Shown: one piece after another, positions 22,566 through 29,963 of the stretch
Position numbering within the stretch: the first letter of the stretch is position 1
How the letters are laid out: each line of letters starts with the position of its first letter
NCBI RefSeq assembly: GCF_001870735.1
Contig: NZ_MORL01000026.1
Location: 1 to 64,000, forward strand
Source: Arsenicibacter rosenii
GTDB taxonomy: Bacteria; Bacteroidota; Bacteroidia; Cytophagales; Spirosomataceae
DNA length: 64,000 nucleotides
Reading direction: 5' to 3'
Notes under the pieces: generated by a model
Seen by the model: only the letters and a program-made list of their open reading frames with translations
Database searches by the model: none
Told to the model about the DNA's origin: nothing
Position numbers and translations under genes: made by a program

Positions 22566-24938
22566 CTATTGTTTCAGCAAACGCCCCTGCAAATGCCCCT
22601 TGCTGGTCAGTACCATGTACAGATACAGGCCCGTTGGCCAGTCACGGGTGGTCAGCGTGTGCGTCGTGGCCGTACCGGGTAGCTGCACGTTCCGGACTAG
22701 TTTACCCTGCAACGAATACACCTCAATCTCGCGGATGTAGGCCCCTTCCGGCACACGGATCGTCACCTGATCCTGCGCCGGCATAGGATAGGCCTGTGTT
22801 TCCCATGCCGTGGTTCCGGCCGAAAGACCGGCCGCTTCACGCGCACCCTGCGGCACAAACTCAAAGGCCCCGATGTCGTAACCGGCTCCCTGCGGACGGG
22901 CCACATCCAGCTGGGCAACCGTTACGCCCCACTGCGCCGCATTGGCCCCGGCATCAATCAGCGGGGAGCCGGGCAGTAAGGCAAAGTTTGCGTTGGCCGG
23001 ATCGGCAAAACCAGCCGCCGACGTAGCGGCCACGGTGTAGTTATTGAGCATCGTGGCCGTTGCTCCCTGCTGGAAGGCAAATGGTTTGCCGACATAGCCG
23101 TTGCTGGCCGCTGGTCCACTGGTTCCGTAATTGGTAATCGCGTTGTTCGCAATCGTGTTGCTATTGATCTGGTTATACATCCGGATACCGTCGCGACCGC
23201 AACCGGTAATGGTGTTGTTGATCAGTTGTACGTACGTGTTGGGCAGGGAGCCCGTCCGCTCGTCGCAGAAAACCCCGTCGCCGCCTGCCTGACTGATCAC
23301 GTTGTTGAACAGCCGGTTATTTCCCCAGTGACCAACCACGATAATGCCCATCCCCGAGGCGTTCAGAATGGTGTTGTTGTAGCAATCGCCGCCGGCACCG
23401 CCCCCTACCTGCAACCCGTTGTTCTGGTAGCTGGCAAACGGCGAAATACCCGTGTCTTTCATCCAGTTGTGATGCACTTTCGCGTCGGGCGCACAACCGT
23501 ACTGCAAACCTTCGGCCCCGCTCCGTTCGATGCGGTTGTTGTAGATTTCCAGGCCGTAGATCAGGTGCGGGTATACCTGCTTCGTTATGCCGTTGCAGGT
23601 CACTGTCATACCATCGCCGAAAAACGAGTTACCGATATACAACCCCTCACCACCTACATCGTGTATGTAATTGTCGTGGACCTTCACGTTATACATCGTA
23701 AAGTTCGACCGCCAGGTAGCCGAATCACACCCCGGGTCGGTTTTGACCATAATGCCGGCAAAACCGGCTTTCGCCACCTCCACGTGGTCAATCTCGACAT
23801 CGGAACTCAGGTCGCCGACCGCAATGCCCATATTGCCACTGGTGTTCAGGTTATTCAGTTTGAAGCCATACGGATAAGCGGCATCTCCCGTACCGCTCAG
23901 GGCAATATAGCGGCTGTTTTTCACCTGCACCGTGCTGGCGGCCGCACTGGATTGCACCAGTACCTGGCCACCGCAGTTCACAAACCGGATCGGCTGCGTT
24001 GGCGAACCCTCAAAGTTGGCCAGGGTGATGTTGTCGTACAGTCCCGACTGCACACAGACCTTTTTGCCCGGGGCGACTTCGAGCAGCCAGTTGTTGTAGG
24101 TACCCGCTTTGGTGATGGTATAATCGCAGCCACAAGCTGCCGACCCGCCTACCTGCCAGCCCGCCGGTACCGCGCCCAGGTTGTTATACAACATGGTGTT
24201 GTCGTGTACACTGGCATCGGGCGCATTATTCACCCACAAGGCAGCGCTGCCCGTGCGCTCGATGCGATTGTTGTATACCTGCATGCCATACGTCTGCGCC
24301 GGATACACTACTTTACTCACGCCATTGCAGGTGATTGTCCGTCCGGTAGCCATGGTGTAGCCACTACCCAGAAACATGCCCGGGCCACTGGTATGGTGTA
24401 CGTAATTATCATGAATTTTAACGTTGTAAATCGTGAAGTTAGGGTAGTTGGCGGTGGTATCGCAGGCGGGGTCAGTTTTCATAAAAAAGCCCGCATACCC
24501 GGCTTTGGCCACCTCGACCCGCTCCACTTCGTAGTTTGAGCTCATGCCACTGACCGACACCGCCGCCACGCCCGACTTTGATCTGTCGATTTTAAAGCCG
24601 TAGGGGATCGCACTGTCGCCCGAACCACTCACAATAATGTGTTTACAATCCTGAATCTCAAGCCCTGCATAATTACTGGTTTCGGAGCCGAGGCTGACCA
24701 GCCCGCCGCAGTTCACAATCCGGATGGGATTGGCAGCCGTCCCGACGAAGCCCACCAGGCGGATACCATCGTAACGCCCGGCCTGGATGCAGACCGTCTG
24801 TCCGGGCTGCACTTTTAGTTTTGAGTTCTGGTACATCCCACCGGCGCTGATGGTTACGGCACAGTTGCAGGATGTCTGGGCCATGCTGTTCAGGCTGAAC
24901 AGACAGAGCCATACGAAGATAAGATAGAGATGTTTCAA
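22566..24938 (-). CDS. Secreted right-handed beta-helix protein with T9SS sorting domain
   Basis: A 790-residue secreted protein. After a signal peptide ending NSMAQ (residue 21) it has two tandem copies of a roughly 240-residue unit (about 24-265 and 269-513). Each begins with a Cys-x-Cys motif (CNCAVTI, CGCDYTI) and contains NCGG, a YNVKxHDNY turn and CNG.xKxVYP. Then come further parallel beta-helix turns (NNTITGCGRDGIRMYNQ) to about residue 690. Residues 715-790 are a type IX secretion C-terminal sorting domain (YPMPAQDQVTIRVP, then VYSLQGKLVR and GLYLYMV). The fold is that of polysaccharide lyases and other carbohydrate-active proteins, but no catalytic triad is evident. Likely surface-attached or released. 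Confidence 0.9.
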   Translation of the reverse strand: MKHLYLIFVWLCLFSLNSMAQTSCNCAVTISAGGMYQNSKLKVQPGQTVCIQAGRYDGIRLVGFVGTAANPIRIVNCGGLVSLGSETSNYAGLEIQDCKHIIVSGSGDSAIPYGFKIDRSKSGVAAVSVSGMSSNYEVERVEVAKAGYAGFFMKTDPACDTTANYPNFTIYNVKIHDNYVHHTSGPGMFLGSGYTMATGRTITCNGVSKVVYPAQTYGMQVYNNRIERTGSAALWVNNAPDASVHDNTMLYNNLGAVPAGWQVGGSAACGCDYTITKAGTYNNWLLEVAPGKKVCVQSGLYDNITLANFEGSPTQPIRFVNCGGQVLVQSSAAASTVQVKNSRYIALSGTGDAAYPYGFKLNNLNTSGNMGIAVGDLSSDVEIDHVEVAKAGFAGIMVKTDPGCDSATWRSNFTMYNVKVHDNYIHDVGGEGLYIGNSFFGDGMTVTCNGITKQVYPHLIYGLEIYNNRIERSGAEGLQYGCAPDAKVHHNWMKDTGISPFASYQNNGLQVGGGAGGDCYNNTILNASGMGIIVVGHWGNNRLFNNVISQAGGDGVFCDERTGSLPNTYVQLINNTITGCGRDGIRMYNQINSNTIANNAITNYGTSGPAASNGYVGKPFAFQQGATATMLNNYTVAATSAAGFADPANANFALLPGSPLIDAGANAAQWGVTVAQLDVARPQGAGYDIGAFEFVPQGAREAAGLSAGTTAWETQAYPMPAQDQVTIRVPEGAYIREIEVYSLQGKLVRNVQLPGTATTHTLTTRDWPTGLYLYMVLTSKGHLQGRLLKQ

Positions 24939-25159
24939 CGGTGTTAATGGTTTACGTAGTCAATAAACGGATTGGCGCGGTAAAGATACTGATCAACAGA
25001 ATATTCATATGAGAACTATCTCTTTGTTTACATAAAAATCAGTTCAGGACCGGGCTTTTGTAAGCGGCTCAGCTTTGTATGAGCAAAAACAAGTGCCAGA
25101 TTTAGAGTAAAACACTGCTAAGCTTCCTTTTTCAAAGAAAGCATGTACTTACTTCCCTG

Positions 25160-27610
25160 ATGAAACAATCCTTTACCTTGCTATCTTTCCGATTACCGGT
25201 TTCTGCTTCAGGCTGGCTGTTGCTGCTCTTCACGTTTTTTGTGCATACGGCGCAGGCACAGGAGGGCGGCAAGCTGAAAGTAAAAGGCAAAATCGTTGAC
25301 GCACAGACCAACGCCCCGCTGGGGTTTGCCAGCGTACGGCTGTTTAAACAGGCCGACAGCTCGTTTGTCACCGGCGGCATCACGACCGAATCCGGCGATT
25401 TTTCAATAGATGCCCCCGCCGGGAGCTATTACGCCCTGCTGGAGTTTATCGGCTACAAACCCACCAAAACCGCCGGTTTTCAGCTCACCAAAGCCAATGC
25501 ACCCCATAATTTCGGTAACCTCAAACTGGCCGGTTCGTCGAAAACCCTCGACGAGGTGGTGGTGCAGGGCGAAAAAAGCACCATGGAGCTCGCCCTCGAC
25601 AAAAAGATTTTCAACGTCGGGAAAGACCTTGCCAACGCGGGCGGCACGGCGGTCGATATTCTGAGCAATGTCCCGTCGGTGGCGGTCGATGTGGAGGGGA
25701 ATGTCAGTCTGCGGGGCAGCAACAGCGTCCGGATTCTGATCGACGGCAAACCCTCGGGGCTCGTCAGCATTAAGGGCGGCAGCGGGTTGCAGCAGTTGCA
25801 GGGCAGCGCCATCGAACGCATCGAAATCATCACCAACCCGTCGGCCCGCTACGAAGCCGAGGGCATGGGCGGGATCATCAACATCATCCTGAAAAAAGAG
25901 CAGAAGCAGGGCTTCAACGGCTCGTTCGACATCATTACGGGCTATCCGACCAACTACGGGGCCGCTGCCAACGTGAACTACCGCCGGAAAAACCTGAATT
26001 TCTTCGTCAACTACACCGCGTCGTTCCGCAATACGCCCGGCCGTGGTTCGCTGTATCAGGAAGTGTATGACGGCGACACGACCCGGATTTACCAGCAAAC
26101 CTCGACCAGCAAGCTCAAAGGCATGAACAACAGCGCCCGCGCCGGGATCGATTATTTTTTCAACCCGAAAAACGTACTGACCGGCGCCTATACGTGGCGG
26201 ATCAGCAAGGGCAAACGCTACACCGACCTGCGCTACCTCGATTACATCAATAGCCTGAACAACCTGCAAACCATCACCAACCGGACCCAGGACGAAACCG
26301 AAACGGAACCCAACTCGGAATATGCCATCACCTACAAACGGTCGTTTACCCGCGAGGGCCACGAGCTGACCGCCGATGTTCGTTACCTCGATAACTGGGA
26401 AAGCTCCGATCAGTATTTCGGTCAGCAAATCTATTCGCCCACCAACAAACCGATTTCCAGTCAGTTGCAGCGCTCGCTCAACGACGAGACCGAAAAGCAG
26501 TTTCTGGTGCAGGTAGATTATGTGCAGCCGTTTGCGGTAAAAGGTAAATTCGAGGCCGGTCTCCGCAGCAGCACCCGCAACATGACCAACGATTATACCG
26601 TAACGCAGCAACGCGCCGACGGGAGCTGGTTTCCGTTGCCGGGCCTGACCAACGATTTTTTGTATGAAGAACGGATCAATGCGCTCTATGGGATTGTGGG
26701 CAATAAAAGCGGCAAGCTCTCCTATCAGGCGGGTTTACGGGCCGAGTGGACGGGCGTAACCACCACCCTGAAGCAGACGAATGAGGTGAATCCACGAAAT
26801 TACGCCAACCTGTTTCCGAGCGTTCACGCGACGTATGACCTGCCCCGTCAGCATGCGTTGCAGGTGAGTTACAGCCGTCGGGTACGGCGGCCGCAATACA
26901 ATGATCTGAGCCCGTTTATGACCTTCAGCGATGCCCGGAATTTCTGGAGCGGCAACCCCGACCTGAACCCGGAATTTACCAACGCGTTTGAAATCGGCCA
27001 CATTAAGTACGTTGAAAAAGGCTCGGTCAGCTCGTCGCTGTATTACCGGCATACCAACGGCAAAATCATCCGGATCCGGCGGGTAGATGAGTTGGGCAAC
27101 TCGACAACCCGCCCCGAAAACCTGGCCACCGAAAATTCGTACGGGGCCGAGTTTACCGCTTCGTATACCCCCTACAAATGGTGGAAAATCGACGGTAGCA
27201 TGAATTTTTTCCGCGCCATCACCAACGGCAGCAACCTCGACGTGAGCTACCAGAGCGATACCTACAGCTGGTTTACCCGTGCCACCACACGGTTTACGTT
27301 CTGGAAAAACACCGACCTACAGCTGCGCGGCAACTACGAAGCCCCGCAGAAAACGCCGCAGGGCCGCCGGAAGTCCATTGCCACGCTCGACCTGGCGATC
27401 AGTAAAGACATTCTGAACAACAACGCCACGCTGACGCTCAACGTCATCGACGTGTTTAACTCCCGCCGGTTCCGGTCGATCACGGAGGGGGATAATTTCT
27501 ATACCTACGGCAGCTCCCAGGGTCGTCTGCGGCAGATCAACCTGACGTTTAACTACCGCCTGCGCCAGGCCAAGAAAAAGGCCAAAGACGTGGGTGAAGG
27601 TGAGTTTTAA
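25160..27610 (+). CDS. TonB-dependent receptor, outer-membrane beta-barrel family
   Basis: An 816-residue outer-membrane protein. A signal peptide (ending HTAQAQ, about 32) is followed by a carboxypeptidase-regulatory-like domain (KLKVKGKIVDAQTNAPLGFA, about 38-115), a plug domain with VDILSNVPSVAVDVEGNVSL and IERIEIITNPSARYEAEG (about 125-230), then a 14-to-22-strand barrel of the OMP_b-brl_3 type. It ends with RLRQINLTFNYRLRQ plus a lysine-rich tail. Unlike SusC it has no SusD partner gene, so it may import siderophores, metals or small peptides, or act in envelope assembly. Ends in a strong terminator. Confidence 0.92.
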   Translation: MKQSFTLLSFRLPVSASGWLLLLFTFFVHTAQAQEGGKLKVKGKIVDAQTNAPLGFASVRLFKQADSSFVTGGITTESGDFSIDAPAGSYYALLEFIGYKPTKTAGFQLTKANAPHNFGNLKLAGSSKTLDEVVVQGEKSTMELALDKKIFNVGKDLANAGGTAVDILSNVPSVAVDVEGNVSLRGSNSVRILIDGKPSGLVSIKGGSGLQQLQGSAIERIEIITNPSARYEAEGMGGIINIILKKEQKQGFNGSFDIITGYPTNYGAAANVNYRRKNLNFFVNYTASFRNTPGRGSLYQEVYDGDTTRIYQQTSTSKLKGMNNSARAGIDYFFNPKNVLTGAYTWRISKGKRYTDLRYLDYINSLNNLQTITNRTQDETETEPNSEYAITYKRSFTREGHELTADVRYLDNWESSDQYFGQQIYSPTNKPISSQLQRSLNDETEKQFLVQVDYVQPFAVKGKFEAGLRSSTRNMTNDYTVTQQRADGSWFPLPGLTNDFLYEERINALYGIVGNKSGKLSYQAGLRAEWTGVTTTLKQTNEVNPRNYANLFPSVHATYDLPRQHALQVSYSRRVRRPQYNDLSPFMTFSDARNFWSGNPDLNPEFTNAFEIGHIKYVEKGSVSSSLYYRHTNGKIIRIRRVDELGNSTTRPENLATENSYGAEFTASYTPYKWWKIDGSMNFFRAITNGSNLDVSYQSDTYSWFTRATTRFTFWKNTDLQLRGNYEAPQKTPQGRRKSIATLDLAISKDILNNNATLTLNVIDVFNSRRFRSITEGDNFYTYGSSQGRLRQINLTFNYRLRQAKKKAKDVGEGEF

Positions 27611-27613
27611 ACT

Positions 27614-27653
27614 ATCCGAAAAAAGGCCGGTGCAGTACCGGCCTTTTTCGGAT
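27614..27653 (+). terminator. Rho-independent terminator after the TonB receptor
   Basis: Arms ATCCGAAAAAAGGCCGGT (27614-27631) and ACCGGCCTTTTTCGGAT (27637-27653) with a short loop, starting 3 bases after the stop codon. T run in the 3' arm. Confidence 0.9.
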
Positions 27654-27763
27654 GCAGGTATTACAAATACTAAGAAAGCAATCAGGCAGAATCAGATCCC
27701 GCCAGAAAACAAACTATTGTATTTCAGAGACTTGTTCACTCAATCGCTCATTCACTAATTCGC

Positions 27764-28264
27764 TCAGTTAAGCTCCTGCAGCAACTCGTCCAGATTGCTC
27801 AGGCCCATCGTAAAGCCTCCCTTAAAGCCCATTTGCAGGATGGTTTCCATTGCCTGTTGGCTTTCGTAACGGATCGTGATCGAAACGGTTGTCGTGCCGT
27901 CTTCTTCTGTGAAAACATTGGTCCAGTGGGAGCGCGAGAAGTCGGGATTCAGGTTACCCTCTTCGTCGCTGAACCCGTTCAGGGCGCTGAAGCGTTGCTG
28001 CGGCTCAATCTCCTGATACGACACCATGCCCCAGTGCTTCTCGTTCTGCGGCGACACCATGGCATACAGCCAGTGCCCGCCTTCCGTGAAGCTCATGGAT
28101 TTGGTTTCGGCGCGATACGGTTTCGGTGCCCACCAACGTTCGAGCAGTTCGGCGGTGGTCCAGGCCTGCCACACCAGATCGCGGCCGGCCGCAAACGAGC
28201 GGGTTACATACATGGCGTTGTTTTCCTTGTCGACGACAAAGTCGAAAAGCAGGTTTGTGTTCAT
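27764..28264 (-). CDS. SRPBCC (AHSA1-like) domain protein
   Basis: A 166-residue single-domain protein of the SRPBCC/AHSA1 group: [29 protein letters not shown] (in parts), [14 protein letters not shown], and a C-terminal helix [18 protein letters not shown]. The W/W/P pattern at the first helix is diagnostic. It overlaps the upstream ArsR-type regulator gene by 4 bp, so the two are co-translated. ArsR-SRPBCC pairs are widespread and are thought to respond to an unknown small molecule bound by the SRPBCC cavity. Function beyond that is unknown. Confidence 0.92.
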   Translation of the reverse strand: MNTNLLFDFVVDKENNAMYVTRSFAAGRDLVWQAWTTAELLERWWAPKPYRAETKSMSFTEGGHWLYAMVSPQNEKHWGMVSYQEIEPQQRFSALNGFSDEEGNLNPDFSRSHWTNVFTEEDGTTTVSITIRYESQQAMETILQMGFKGGFTMGLSNLDELLQELN

Positions 28265-28581
28265 TTTGTATTTTGTTTAAGGGTTGCTAATACATCATCG
28301 AGCTGGCTGAACCGCGTTTCCCAGATGCTCCGGTACTGCGCCAGCCACTGATCTACTTCCTTTAGTTTTTCCACCTCAAGGTGATAGTAAATTTCCCGCC
28401 CCTGCTGCTGCGACCTGACCAGATCGCATTCGGTCAGAATCTGCAAATGTTTCGACACCGCCTGCCGGGTCGTATCAAAATGTTCGGCAATGGCATTGGG
28501 CGTCATCGCCTGTAGCGCAATCAGCGCAATAATGGCCCGGCGCGTCGGATCGGCTATGGCCTGAAAAACATCTCTTCTCAT
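28261..28581 (-). CDS. ArsR-family transcriptional repressor
   Basis: A 106-residue winged-helix regulator: [20 protein letters not shown], the recognition region [20 protein letters not shown], and the wing [16 protein letters not shown]. It has no Cys-based metal site, in line with the non-metal-sensing branch that is coupled to SRPBCC proteins. The gene overlaps the SRPBCC gene by 4 bp. Two inverted repeats just upstream (28595-28610 and 28621-28636) are likely its own operator, giving autoregulation of the pair. Confidence 0.93.
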   Translation of the reverse strand: MRRDVFQAIADPTRRAIIALIALQAMTPNAIAEHFDTTRQAVSKHLQILTECDLVRSQQQGREIYYHLEVEKLKEVDQWLAQYRSIWETRFSQLDDVLATLKQNTK

Positions 28582-28594
28582 ACAATTGCCTTAT

Positions 28595-28636
28595 GCAACC
28601 ATTTGATTGCAAATATATAGGCAACTATTCGGTTGC
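28595..28636 (-). promoter_or_regulatory. Tandem operator of the ArsR gene
   Basis: Two 16-bp imperfect palindromes with the same pattern GCAAnnATTnGnTTGC: GCAACCATTTGATTGC (28595-28610) and GCAACTATTCGGTTGC (28621-28636), offset 26 bp and located 14-55 bp upstream of the ArsR start. This is the expected position of an autorepression site. Confidence 0.65.
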
Positions 28637-28730
28637 ACAAACTTTTGGCAGAATTTTTCTGCCACACGGGTAACCTGATTGACATTCTCCGTTATTCCGT
28701 TTACCTTATTCATTCACAAGCACTGTCGTT

Positions 28731-29870
28731 ATGAACATTTCTTTTCCTGACCTCCTTCTGCTTTTCGGAACGCTGCAAGGGTTTATTCTGGCTACGCTGC
28801 TGTGGAGCAGCCGGTCGGGAAACCGGCTGGCAAACCGGTTGCTGGGGACAGTGGTAGGCTTGCTGGGGCTAGCCTGTCTGGCGGTGGGCATTCCGGTTAC
28901 GAACAGTTGGGTCAGCCTGATGCTCGATTTGCTGCCTCTGATTGTGATCATGCCGATGGGTCCGCTGATCTGGTTCTATACCCGCTCGCTTTTAGACCCT
29001 GATTTCCGGCTGAGCCAACGGGAAAAGCGGCATTTCTGGCCCGTAATTATCGACTGCGGCAGTAAACTCGCGGGTTGGGGATTTATCCTTGGCGCCCTGC
29101 TTGGGGTGATCGACTATAGCCACCGCGAGGCCGTCGCGTGGTTCATGGACGAATACAACGTCTATGCTGACATTCCGCGCTGGCTGTCGGTAACGACCTA
29201 TGTCATTCTGACCTATCGGTGGCTACAGCAGTATGCCCGCAACCACCCACAGCAGCAGCAGGCCCATGTCCGCTGGCTGCGTCAGTTTATGCTTGCGTTT
29301 CTGGCGTTTCAGGGCCTGTGGCTCATGCACCTGATTCCGTACATCATACCCGCCACACGTAACGCCCTGCTTGATGCGTGGGGCTGGTATCCGCTCTACA
29401 TTCCGATTGCCGTCATGATTTACTGGCTGGGCCTGCGCGGATACCTGCATACCCGTAGCCAGCCCGCCGAAGCACCGGTCGTAGCCACCCCGCCAAAGGT
29501 AACCGCCAAACCCTTGCCCGAAGCACAGGCCAACGAGGTTGCCGAATGCCTGTCCCGGGCAATGTACACCGACCAGCTGTTTCTGGACCCCGAACTAACC
29601 CTGGATAAAGTCAGCCGCCACGTACAGTTGCCTGCCAAAACCATTTCGGCCGTCCTGAACCAGCACCTGGGCAAAAGCTTCAACCAGTTCGTGAACGAAT
29701 ACCGCATCGACGCGTTCAAGCACAAACTGACCGATCCCGCCCACAGCCACTTAACACTGACCGGCCTTGCTTTCGAATGCGGGTTCAACTCGCAGGCCAC
29801 CTTTCAGCGGACGTTTAAACAGCTAACCGGCGCTACCCCCGGCGCCTATCTACAGCAGCAAACCGCCTGA
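28731..29870 (+). CDS. AraC-family regulator with N-terminal membrane domain
   Basis: A 379-residue protein of the membrane-anchored AraC type common in Bacteroidota. The first 230 residues contain about seven hydrophobic helices (LLLLFGTLQGFILATLL, LVIMPMGPLIWFY-type segments). The C-terminal 115 residues form the DNA-binding part: LTLDKVSRHVQLPAKTISAVLNQHLG followed by LTLTGLAFECGFNSQATFQRTF. The protein presumably senses an envelope or membrane signal and binds DNA from the inner membrane. It lies directly upstream of the fused peptidase gene at 29964 in the same direction, separated by two AAATCCGGATTT palindromes that could be its target. Confidence 0.9.
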   Translation: MNISFPDLLLLFGTLQGFILATLLWSSRSGNRLANRLLGTVVGLLGLACLAVGIPVTNSWVSLMLDLLPLIVIMPMGPLIWFYTRSLLDPDFRLSQREKRHFWPVIIDCGSKLAGWGFILGALLGVIDYSHREAVAWFMDEYNVYADIPRWLSVTTYVILTYRWLQQYARNHPQQQQAHVRWLRQFMLAFLAFQGLWLMHLIPYIIPATRNALLDAWGWYPLYIPIAVMIYWLGLRGYLHTRSQPAEAPVVATPPKVTAKPLPEAQANEVAECLSRAMYTDQLFLDPELTLDKVSRHVQLPAKTISAVLNQHLGKSFNQFVNEYRIDAFKHKLTDPAHSHLTLTGLAFECGFNSQATFQRTFKQLTGATPGAYLQQQTA

Positions 29871-29879
29871 AAACAGGGC

Positions 29880-29913
29880 AAATCCGGATTTAAGAGCGCT
29901 CAAATCCGGATTT
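29880..29913 (+). promoter_or_regulatory. Paired 12-bp palindromes before the peptidase gene
   Basis: The perfect palindrome AAATCCGGATTT occurs twice (29880-29891 and 29902-29913), offset 22 bp, between the AraC gene and the peptidase start. The two copies can also pair with each other as a stem-loop. They could be a tandem operator, or a transcript-end structure for the AraC gene. Confidence 0.45.
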
Positions 29914-29963
29914 GAGTAGCCTGCCACCCGATTTTGGGCGTGTTTTGGCAAAAAACAACGCTA

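Noticed and set aside
23226..24539. Long plus-strand frame of 437 codons inside the beta-helix gene
   Set aside because: Antisense shadow of a repetitive gene. The minus-strand protein has a signal peptide and a sorting domain, the plus-strand frame has neither.
25403..26611. Minus-strand frame of 402 codons within the TonB receptor
   Set aside because: Antisense shadow; no start context and no domain.
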